DNA from: Paraspadella gotoi
Taxonomy: Eukaryota > Chaetognatha
Length of the DNA stretch: 64,000 nt
Direction: 5' to 3'
NCBI GenBank assembly: GCA_051294375.1
Contig: CM119270.1
Span: 1,710,091-1,774,090, forward strand
Positions 56,839 through 64,000 of this stretch are shown here, one piece after another; the stretch's first letter is position 1, and each line of letters opens with the position of its first letter. The notes beneath the pieces were generated by a model. The model saw nothing but the letters and a program-made list of their open reading frames with translations, was not told the origin of the DNA and searched no databases. A program made the translations under genes and the position numbers.

Positions 56839-57447
56839 TAAATTTAAAAGCAGTTGAGAATTTAGCTTTTTTAAATAATTAAGGAAAGTTTGTCATTGAG
56901 ATTAAAAAAAGTCGACTAATAATATATACAATTCATATATCTCAGTCTCAACTGTTAATCAAAATCTAAAAATAAAATGAAGTCATTGTTTGCTCGGGCA
57001 ATGAAATATAAATTCTTAAATCTTAATCGGTGATTAAATCTTTTTTTTTTTAATAATTTTTTTTAAATAAGAAAAAAAGTGTTTTATTTCGCCTCTTTGC
57101 GCCTTCATCGTTGCACGTGACCCAATTCCAAGTAAAAAAGTAATTCTCACACCCTTTTTTTTCTTTTTTCCCTTTTTTTCTTTTTTTCCCTTTTTTTCTT
57201 TTTTTCCCTTTTTTTCCGACCCCAAATCTTCTTTTCACGCTGATTCGACCTTTAAACGCGGACTTCCCAACCTTTTCTTACCTCTCCTACTTTTTTCTTT
57301 TTTTTCTTTTTTTTCTTTTTTCTTTTATCCCTTTTTCTGTTTTTTTTTCTCTGTTTGTTTCTTTTTTATTTCCTTGTTACTTTGTCTATCTTTCTGTCAC
57401 TTTCTTTTTTTATTTTTTTCTTTCCATTTTTATTTCTTTCCTTCTTA

Positions 57448-57491
<44 letters not shown>

Positions 57492-57639
57492 TTCTTTCTT
57501 TCTTTCTTTCTTTCTTTTTCTTTCTATCTTTCTTTCTTTTCTTTCTTTCAATATTTTGTTTCTTTCCAACCCTTTTCGCATCTCTCCGTCTTCCCCCCCA
57601 TCTCCCCATCTCTCCCCCCCCCACACACACAAAACAAAG

Positions 57640-57848
57640 GCTCCAACAGAAGGAGTTTTCTACGACGAGAGACAAAGGAGTATTTCTTCGATCGTGACCC
57701 GGACATTTTCCGTCACGTCCTCTCCTACTACCGTACGGGAAAACTCCACTACCCTAAACACGAGTGCATATCAGCCTACGACGACGAGTTGGCCTTTTTC
57801 GGGATCATGCCAGATATCATCGGAGATTGCTGCTACGAGGACTACAAA
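57640..57848 (+). CDS. Shal: Shal/Kv4 exon 2 (T1 domain with zinc motif)
   Basis: This exon encodes most of the cytoplasmic T1 tetramerisation domain. From about 57676 the frame reads [12 protein letters not shown], then [14 protein letters not shown], and ends GDCCYEDYK. The non-Shaker Kv zinc signature HX5C-X20-CC is complete: His of LHYPK, Cys of HEC, then twenty residues to the paired Cys. It also carries [12 protein letters not shown]. The acceptor is AAAG|GCTCC after a long pyrimidine tract. The donor AAA|GTGATT is phase 0 and runs straight into a GATT repeat. At 57645-57676 the family pattern (EFFYDED) is visible only by shifting frame more than once, although the net change is a multiple of three. 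Missing homopolymer bases are the likely cause. Confidence 0.95.
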
Positions 57849-57933
57849 GTGATTTGATTTGATCGATTGATTGAATTGATTGGTTTGATTGATTGATTGA
57901 TTGATCGATTGATCGATCGATTGATTGATTGAT

Positions 57934-57964
<31 letters not shown>

Positions 57965-58133
57965 GTTGAACATAAATTTTTGCCAAATGTTGGAATGGAA
58001 ATAAACTTATTTCGTTCGAGTTTAATCAATAGAACTTTATTTATGATTAATTATCATTTGTTATTTTGTATTAAACCTTTTATTTTTCATACAGATCACG
58101 TGATACAATTATGTATAATATCTGGGTTTTTTA

Positions 58134-58177
<44 letters not shown>

Positions 58178-58217
58178 GATTGATATAATTGATTGATCGA
58201 TTAATTCTCATCTCCAG
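57849..58217 (+). other. Shal intron 2 with GATT arrays at both ends
   Basis: Phase 0 intron of 369 bases. The donor GTGATT is itself the first unit of a GATT/GATC array (57849-57965), and a second GATT array (58136-58204) ends just before the acceptor CTCCAG. The middle is AT-rich. Both arrays have the same strand orientation, so they would not pair with each other. The array at the donor means that the splice site shares its sequence with the repeat. Confidence 0.9.
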
Positions 58218-58440
58218 GACCGAAAGCGGGAAAACTCCGAACGAATGCAGGAAGACAGACTCTCCGAGAACGGAGAGGGGGGAGGGCCGGACTTGGCCCT
58301 CCGCGAAAGAATGTGGCGAGCTTTCGAAAATCCCCACACGAGCACGGCGGCGCTGGTGTTCTATTACGTCACCGGTTTCTTCATCGCCGTCTCCGTCATG
58401 GCCAACGTAGTCGAGACGATTCCATGTGGAATCATTCCCG
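58218..58440 (+). CDS. Shal: Shal/Kv4 exon 3 (T1-S1 linker and S1)
   Basis: A 223-base exon in one clean frame. It starts [20 protein letters not shown], a charged linker after T1, followed by a Gly/Pro stretch and [12 protein letters not shown]. Then comes the S1 membrane segment ([20 protein letters not shown]) and the start of the S1-S2 loop ([11 protein letters not shown]). The order and the [11 protein letters not shown] signature are typical of Shal. The acceptor is CTCCAG|GAC, preceded by a GATT array. The donor is CCCG|GTGAGAG, phase 1, immediately followed by about 230 bases of purine repeat. No frame damage is seen. Confidence 0.97.
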
Positions 58441-58605
58441 GTGAGAGAGGGAGAGAGAGGGAGAGGAAGGCAGGGAGAGAGAGGGAGGAAGGAGGAGCGG
58501 GAGAGAGACGGGAGAGAGAGGGAGGGAAGGAGCGGAGGGGGGAGAGAAGAGGGAGGGAAAAGGAGAGGGAGAGGAAGGGGCGAAGAGAAAGAGAGGAGGG
58601 AAAAA

Positions 58606-58636
<31 letters not shown>

Positions 58637-59706
58637 CGGTAAAAGAGAGAGTAAGAGAAAGAGTAAAAGTAAGAGATGATAGCGGCAGTATAAAAGCTCA
58701 TCACCTTGTGAACATGGAAATGGGAAATAGAAAATGTAAATATATCAACATAAATGTAAAGCCAATTTCAAATTATCAATTTATTCCAATAAATGAGCCT
58801 AATTTTGGACAGGCTATGATGGAAAATGGCCTCCATCTCTCTTAACAAGATAACAACGCAGCAGTATCTCTCCAACGTTCCCAAGTCCATCATTGATGTC
58901 GCTAATGCATTGCAATATCCATCTCAGTCTTTCCATCCGAGATTCTCGTGTCTCGACTCGTAAAAATAACGTCTTTTCTTTTCTTTCGATTTCAACGCTT
59001 AATATCCTTTTCTCGAAATTCCCTTTTTTCCTCCATAAACGAAATCGATGTGTGGATTTGGAAATTGTTTATTCCTTGTTCTCTGTGTTGCTCTTTTTTT
59101 TATTTCTTAGAAATCGTGGTAGTAGATGTGGCGAGTTTTAAGATATAAAGAAATGGATGATAAGGAAATTTAAAAAAAAAGGAAAGTTTGAGACTTTTTT
59201 GATACGAAAATAATGATTTCAATGTCAGAGTGGTGCTTAAAAAATAATACTTGGTCACAAAATAATAATAAAAAATACTTAGTCATAAAACACAACTTGG
59301 TCGAATGTCCTGCCCCTAACTGGTCCTTTAAGACCTCCATCAGTCCATCCATTTGATCTGCAAGATCATAAATATTTTAATGTCATCGTAAGCACAGTTG
59401 GAGTTTAGGTGTGCAGTGAGACATATTTTTTTCCCAAAATATTTCGACATAGTTTCTATGAAAGTGACTCTGTCGACGCGGCAATCTTTTGACCTAATCA
59501 ACTCCCAAACTAACCTAGTTTCCCTATCAACGACATGATATATAACATTTATACGAATTGTGTTACAAGTATTCTATAAAAACCTTTTTTTTCGACTCGC
59601 GACTTTCCCTCCCCCCCCAAAATTCCATCACAATCTCCAACGACATCACTTCCACCTTTTTCTCCGCCCCCCTCCTCCTCCTCCTCCTCCTCCTCCCCTT
59701 AAAAAG
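58441..59706 (+). other. Shal intron 3
   Basis: Phase 1 intron of 1,266 bases. The first 230 bases are nearly pure purine (GA blocks, then GAAA units to about 58635). The middle (58680-59560) has no recognised element. The end is pyrimidine-rich, with a C-run (59609-59619) and CTC triplets (59671-59695). Open frames in the first part are repeat-derived. Confidence 0.9.
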
Positions 59707-59893
59707 GAACCAACACGAACCCTCCTTGCGGAGAGCGGTACCAGATAGTCTTCTTCTGTCTGGACACTGCCTGCGTCATGATATTCACCGCCGAATATTT
59801 GCTGCGTCTCTTTGCGGCGCCGGATCGGTGGAAGTTCATGCGCAGCGTCATGAGCGTTATCGATGTCGTCGCCATTCTGCCCTACTACATCAG
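59707..59893 (+). CDS. Shal: Shal/Kv4 exon 4 (S2-S3 of the voltage sensor)
   Basis: The exon encodes the end of the S1-S2 loop ([12 protein letters not shown]), S2 ([20 protein letters not shown]), the intracellular loop [13 protein letters not shown] and S3 ([16 protein letters not shown]). These segments are part of the voltage sensor; the acidic residues of S2 and S3 are present. The chosen acceptor AAAAAG|GAACC restores the phase left by exon 3, giving a Gly codon across the junction. The polypyrimidine tract lies at 59663-59699. The donor ATCAG|GTATTT is phase 2 and is repeated downstream in a 61-base tandem array (59894-60188). The acceptor is the least certain boundary because the loop is variable in the family. 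Confidence 0.95.
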
Positions 59894-60188
59894 GTATTTG
59901 ATGGGGAGGACGATGGGGTTAAATAGTTATTTAACTACGTCGGGTATTTGATGGGGTTTTGATTGGGAGGATGATGGGGTTAAATAGTTATTTAACTACA
60001 TTAGGTTTTTGATGGGGTTTTGATTGGGAGGATGATGCGGTTAAATAGTTATTTAACTACATCAGGTTTTTGATGGGGTTTTGATTGGGAGGATAATGGG
60101 GTTAAATAGTTATTTAACTACATCAGGTTTTTGATGGGGTTTTTTGATAGGGAGGATGATGGGGTTAAATAGTTATTTAACTACATCA
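59894..60188 (+). repeat. 61-bp tandem array seeded from the Shal exon 4 donor
   Basis: Starting exactly at the donor of exon 4, a unit is repeated about five times (50, 61, 61, 61 and about 62 bases). Each unit runs from GT(A/T)TTTGATGGGG through GGGGTTAAATAG to TTTAACTAC(A/G)TC. The unit end copies the exon end: exon CTACATCAG|GTATTT, later units CTACGTCGG|GT (59944), CTACATTAG|GT (60005) and CTACATCAG|GT (60066 and 60127). So up to four extra donor-like sites follow the real one. Unit borders were counted by eye. Confidence 0.92.
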
Positions 60189-60391
60189 ACTACTAAACAT
60201 TTTTGCACGCGGGATTAAATGAAATATATTCATTTCAAAACGATTTAAATTCAATTTAATCCTAAAATAAATACTTAATATAATGAAAATACTAACGGGA
60301 TGAAGTCTTTTTAATATTTTCAAAATGTTGCATTTTATAGGAATAAATCTCTGGTTTTATATTTCTCTTTTCTCTCTCTCTCTCTCTCTCA

Positions 60392-60463
<72 letters not shown>

Positions 60464-60489
60464 GTTCTCTCTCCCCCTCTTTCCCTCAG
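60189..60489 (+). other. Remainder of Shal intron 4
   Basis: After the 61-bp array the intron is AT-rich, then holds a CT array (60365-60465) that serves as a very long polypyrimidine tract up to CCCTCAG at the exon 5 acceptor. Confidence 0.9.
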
Positions 60490-60780
60490 CCTTGCGTTGA
60501 CCGAAGAGAATGACGACCTAAGCGGTGCCTTCGTCACTTTGCGAGTTTTTCGCGTTTTTCGCATTTTCAAATTTTCGCGCCATTCCCAGGGACTCAGGAT
60601 CCTTGGCTACACACTCAAATCGTGCGCCTCGGAACTGGGCTTCTTACTATTCTCCCTGACTATGGCTATCATTATATTTGCTACCGTAATGTATTACGCC
60701 GAAAAGAATGTACCGAATACTAATTTCACGAGTATACCGGCCGCTTTCTGGTACACCATTGTCACTATGACCACTTTGGG
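60490..60780 (+). CDS. Shal: Shal/Kv4 exon 5 (S4, S5, pore helix, start of selectivity filter)
   Basis: The exon starts one base before the frame and completes a Ser codon with exon 4. It encodes the S3-S4 loop ([14 protein letters not shown]), S4 with regularly spaced charges ([16 protein letters not shown]), and the S4-S5 linker with [15 protein letters not shown]. Next is S5 ([20 protein letters not shown]), the turret ([12 protein letters not shown]) and the pore helix [18 protein letters not shown]. The donor GTAAGT at 60781 splits the filter at TTLG, before YGD. A splice at this place is, as I recall, also present in vertebrate KCND genes. No frame damage. The following YGD/S6 and C-terminal exons are not found before 64000, so the gene is cut by the window edge. 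Confidence 0.98.
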
Positions 60781-61307
60781 GTAAGTTAATTATTAATTTT
60801 TTTTTTAAATGGGGGATTTGTTGTTTTTTTTCGAAGTGTAGTGGGAGTTTTGTTTCGTCTTTCTGTTTTTTTTTTAGTTAAGTCTTGTTTCGTTTGAAGG
60901 CTCAAATTCTCAATCGGCTGATTCGTTGGTACAAATCATTAAAAAAATCCACACTGGATAGTGGAGTGAATAGTTTATTTTAACGTTGCCCATGTTTTTA
61001 AAAATCGTTTGTTAATATTTTTTATTTAAATTCTTACATTGATTTCGCGGTAATAAGTAGTTTCTGCTCATTAGCTGAGTTCTTGAATACAAATGAAGAA
61101 AAAAATTGAAAGAAAATCAAAAAAATCCCTAAATAGATTTGGAAGATTAAATCTGGCAAAAGACAATTACAGCCAAAACAACAACAACGACGACGACGAC
61201 AACAACAATAATTTTCCTCACAAAATCTAATCTTCTTTTATTTATTCTCGATCAGAAGAAAAACTCGAACACAAAATTCGGACATAAAATCTTTTCATTT
61301 AGACCGA
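60781..61307 (+). other. Shal intron 5, first part
   Basis: Intron beginning GTAAGTT. T-rich and A-rich sequence with a short CGA/CAA triplet stretch (61183-61208). No recognised element and no further Shal exon. Confidence 0.8.
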
Positions 61308-62103
61308 AAATCGTTTTTAAATTTCCCCCCAGATTCGATTTTTAAATCTTCATTAAATCTTCTTATTCGCACAAACTTCACCCAAATCTTTTCATAAATC
61401 TTCTCTCTTCGACCAAACATTTACGAAAAAATGATTAAGATGTTCAAAGAAAAAGGGAGGGAATCTTTTGGCGAAGGAAGCGTTTAAAGAAAAATACAGG
61501 ACTGGATGTTTCGCTGACTTAATATTATAATCATAAAAAATTATGAGGCAAAACTTTTGACAAAACCTCATCGTGGGAATGTTATTACGAATCTTTTTAA
61601 TATTTGACAAGGAGGGATAATGATGGCTCGATCCTTATATCAATTAAAATCGAAATTAAGTGTGAGAAAAGAAAATCTAGAAATTGCAATCTGTAAATGA
61701 AGGAGAAAAAAAAACAAGGGTAATTTCTAGTCGTTAACTTAACTTAACTTTGTTTTTAAGTGATCACAAGCAAAAGTGATCACATTCAAAAGCGATCACA
61801 TTCAAAAGTGATCACGTGATTAAGTAAGTATGTAAAATTTTCATCCAGCCTTCCAAGTATTAACTTGAATGACTCCGTATTATTTTAGTTATTTATATAA
61901 ACATTTTGGTTATACAATTTAAATTCTCAGTAATTACATATGAAACATATGCGCAATGAAAGTTTCTTGATATAGCGGATTTGTCAGTTTTTAAACAAGT
62001 TATATGTGGATAAGGCGCTAAGTGGGCTGAAGATGATTATCCGTAACTTCTATAACCCCCTTTAGTAGCCATGGAACGGGTCCTGGGCTTGGAACCAGGC
62101 TTG
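61308..62103. repeat. Direct duplication in Shal intron 5, copy 1
   Basis: This stretch recurs almost unchanged at 63192-64000, across a 25-N gap at 63167-63191. Differences are mainly single-base indels in homopolymers and one extra unit in the TGATCAC minisatellite. The second copy is cut by the window edge. It includes the start of a SINE at 62045. No coding sequence is seen in it. Confidence 0.95.
61756..61819. repeat. TGATCACATTCAAAAG minisatellite
   Basis: Four units of about 16 bases built on the palindrome TGATCA (AGTGATCACATTCAAA type). The duplicate at about 63641-63718 has five units, so the number differs between two otherwise near-identical copies. Confidence 0.85.
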
Positions 62104-62262
62104 AGGGGTTGCCACGCCCCCAAGGCGGCTTACGGCCGTCCTCACGCTTCCCACAGGGTAGGTACCGGGTTGGGATTGAACCCGGTACCTAGTGGTCATG
62201 AGCTGATGGCTTTTCTCAATGAGCCACCGGCTTATAGGCGGGGTGAACCTAGGCAATGCCCG
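62045..62262 (-). mobile_element. tRNA-derived SINE, family 1 (copy in Shal intron 5)
   Basis: Read on the minus strand it starts with a tRNA-like head: A-box-like GGTGGCTCATTGAGAA, then a B-box-like GGGTTCAATCCC. A unique body follows with ACGGCCGTAAGCCGCC, GGGGGCGTGGCAACCCC and CAAGCCTGGTTCCAAGCCC. Copies are at 9930-10135, 50936-51125 and 63950-64000. Box A/B order and spacing fit RNA polymerase III promoters of SINEs. No clear poly-A tail. The family name is unknown to me. Confidence 0.8.
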
Positions 62263-62289
62263 ACTACATATATACATGTTATAACGTAA

Positions 62290-62390
62290 CTTGGACGGAC
62301 GGACCAATCAATCGATAAACTGACCGACCATTGGACACGAAAGTGATTTAAAGAGTTACTTCGCGAGGACTCGCCCTGCAACTAAAAACC
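62290..62390 (+). mobile_element. Second copy of the GGACGGAC/hairpin element
   Basis: TGGACGGACGGACC, a spacer with GACCGACC, then CGAAAGTGATTTAAAGAG and the hairpin AGTTACTTCGCGAG/CTCGCCCTGCAACT (62354-62383), followed by CTAAAAA. More diverged than the copy at 49119. It lies next to the SINE at 62045-62262. Confidence 0.5.
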
Positions 62391-62669
62391 CCCGGTTAAT
62401 CGTCGATACGTGATCCATTTATTCCAATATATTCACGGTTTACAATAAGGAATTCGCCCGTACATTCTTCACGACTGTGAAGGTCATAAAAAGAGATAAA
62501 CTCTCGGGTCGTTATTTCCGGTGCCCGTTGTACGAACTCGGGAGTCGTTATAAGAAAAAAAAAGAGAAAGTCGTGTATTTGTTATTCATTGCTCGTCGCT
62601 GTTAGAGGGGGACAGACGGAGTGAGCAGATATTGCATTACAGGAAGAGAGAGAGAGAGAGAGAGAGACC

Positions 62670-62712
<43 letters not shown>

Positions 62713-63130
62713 AGGAGAGAGTGACAAGGAAAGAAAAAAAGAAGAGAGAGAGCGTATAATAAAAAAGATAAGCCTTATCACAACACAGCGAGCAGTCAAG
62801 CAACCTTGGCCGCCGAATAAACGATCAAGTTTAACATACCTCTTTGCCTCACCTAAGAAAATAGGGTTAGGAAAATCCTTTTTAACTTATTTTTTTTGCT
62901 TTTCTTTTACTTTTTTTACTTTTTTTTTCTAATTTTTTTTTTTTATGAAAATTTGCAAAATTACTTGTTTCACTATTTTCTATTTTATTTATTTTATAAA
63001 GGTTTTACTATTTACTTTAAATAATTTAATTATAAATTTATTTCTCTTTTCATTTTTTTTCTTTTCATTAAATCTAATAATTCATTTTTGGGAGGGGGAG
63101 GTCAGTGTTGTGTTCTGGAAATAGAGAGAG
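62391..63130. other. Rest of Shal intron 5
   Basis: GA array (62645-62720), T-rich sequence (62880-63070) and nothing that resembles the missing YGD/S6 exon in any frame. Confidence 0.7.
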
Positions 63131-63166
63131 TGTGGCGGTATATTCACACCGCCTCACGTCCACCAT
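63131..63166 (+). mobile_element. Start of a TGTGGCGG element, cut by a gap
   Basis: Thirty-six bases beginning TGTGGCGGTATATTCACACC and reaching the CCACCAT region, the same 5' start as the two elements at 21258 and 21756. Lost in the 25-N gap that follows. Confidence 0.6.
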
Positions 63167-63191
63167 NNNNNNNNNNNNNNNNNNNNNNNNN

Positions 63192-64000
63192 AAAATCGTT
63201 TTTTAAATTTCCCCCAGATTCGATTTTTAAATCTTCATTAAATCTTCTATTCGCACAAACTTCACCCAAAATCTTTTCATAAATCTTCTCTCTTCGACCA
63301 AACATTACGAAAAAATGATTAAGATGTTCAAAGAAAAAGGGAGGGAATCTTTTGGCGAAGGAAGCGTTTAAAGAAAAATACAGGACTGGATGTTTCGCTG
63401 ACTTAATATTATAATCATAAAAAATTATGAGGCCAAAACTTTTGACAAAACCTCATCGTGGGAATGTTATTACGAATCTTTTTAATATTTGACAAGGAGG
63501 GATAATGATGGCTCGATCCTTATATCAATTAAAATCGAAATTAAGTGTGAGAAAAGAAAATCTAGAAATTGAAATCTGTAAATGAAGGAGAAAAAAAAAG
63601 GGTAATTTCTATGTATTAACTTAACTTAACTTTGTTTTTAAGTGATCACAAGCAAAAGTGATCACATTCAAAAGTGATCACATTCAAAAGCGATCACATT
63701 CAAAAGTGGATCACGTGATTAAGTAAGTATGTAAAATTTTCATCCAGCCTTCCAAGTATTAACTTGAATGACTCCGTATTATTTAGTTATTTATATAAAC
63801 ATTTTGCGTTATACAATTTAAATTCTCAGTAATTACATATGAAACATATGCGCAATGAAAGTTTCTTGATATAGCGGATTTGTCAGTTTTTAAACAAGTT
63901 ATATGTGGATAAGGCGCTAAGTGGGCTGAAGATGATTATCCGTAACTTCTATAACCCCCTTTAGTAGCCATGGAACGGGTCCTGGGCTTGGAACCAGGCT
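63192..64000. repeat. Direct duplication in Shal intron 5, copy 2 (cut by window edge)
   Basis: Second copy of 61308-62103. It begins immediately after a 25-N gap. Likely an assembly duplication made when a gap was overfilled, but a real tandem duplication cannot be excluded from sequence alone. Confidence 0.95.
63950..64000 (-). mobile_element. SINE family 1, copy cut by the window edge
   Basis: Matches the 3' end of the copy at 62045-62262 (minus strand ...AGCCTGGTTCCAAGCCC). It lies in the second copy of the intron 5 duplication, so it is probably not an independent insertion. Confidence 0.8.

Larger units (their letters stand above)
55632..57639 (+). other. Shal intron 1 (as assembled)
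   Basis: Phase 1 intron between the + copy of exon 1 and exon 2. It starts GTGAGAGAG and passes a 25-N gap (55667-55691). It then contains an inverted segment (about 55692-56460) with antisense copies of exon 1, a GA array (56495-56635), AT-rich sequence, and a long T/C-rich tract up to the acceptor (57170-57638, including CTTT repeats at 57440-57550). The true length is unknown because the inverted segment is probably misplaced. Confidence 0.7.

Noticed and set aside
62150-62250. Possible tRNA gene on the minus strand
   Set aside because: A- and B-box-like motifs are there, but no cloverleaf with acceptor stem; the sequence recurs as a SINE.

Overview
This window looks like draft sequence from an animal nuclear genome, most likely an arthropod (a crustacean or chelicerate is my guess, not proven). 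It is extremely rich in GA/CT, CGT/CAT, AATC and longer tandem repeats, it has short exons with GT-AG introns, and its only recognisable protein is closest, from memory, to arthropod Shal (Kv4) potassium channels. I see no bacterial genes, operons, CRISPR array, rRNA or tRNA gene. Nearly all long open frames here (Ser/Leu, Arg/Glu, Asp/Met or Val/Ile rich) are translations of simple repeats and are not annotated as genes.

The gene: Shal occupies about 55.5-64 kb on the + strand and runs off the right edge. Exon 1 (end of the N-terminal region and start of T1), exon 2 (T1 with the zinc motif), exon 3 (T1-S1 linker and S1), exon 4 (S2-S3) and exon 5 (S4, S5, pore helix) have consistent splice phases. 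Exon 5 ends inside the selectivity filter. The GYGD/S6/C-terminal exons are not in the window. The start-codon part of exon 1 is present only in an inverted segment at 55.7-56.5 kb. On + it presumably lies in the 905-base N gap just before the exon.

Layout: 1-9.1 kb holds a perfect 1,412-base direct duplication (1-1412 = 7686-9097) and a palindrome around a gap at 1.64 kb. 9.1-13.9 kb holds one tRNA-derived SINE, minisatellites and long pyrimidine/purine tracts. 13.87-39.0 kb holds three head-to-tail copies of a 7-8.6 kb block, differing by many one-base indels and by different mobile-element insertions; two of the junctions are 25-base N gaps. 39-51.5 kb is non-coding with tetranucleotide, octamer, decamer and trinucleotide arrays, SINEs and a noisy local duplication. 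51.8-56.8 kb holds an inverted repeat built from Shal exon 1/intron 1. 57.6-60.8 kb holds Shal exons 2-5. 61.3-64.0 kb is an intron with a direct duplication and two SINE copies.

Most notable: two Shal 5' splice-site regions (exon 1 and exon 4) have seeded tandem arrays running into the following intron, so each array carries extra donor-like sites. A foldback element interrupts the A-box of a SINE in one block copy but not in another. One AT-rich site is empty, or carries two different insertions, in the three block copies. Assembly quality limits every structural claim: ten gaps of exactly 25 N, and homopolymer-type indels even inside a conserved exon, suggest gap filling with unpolished long reads.
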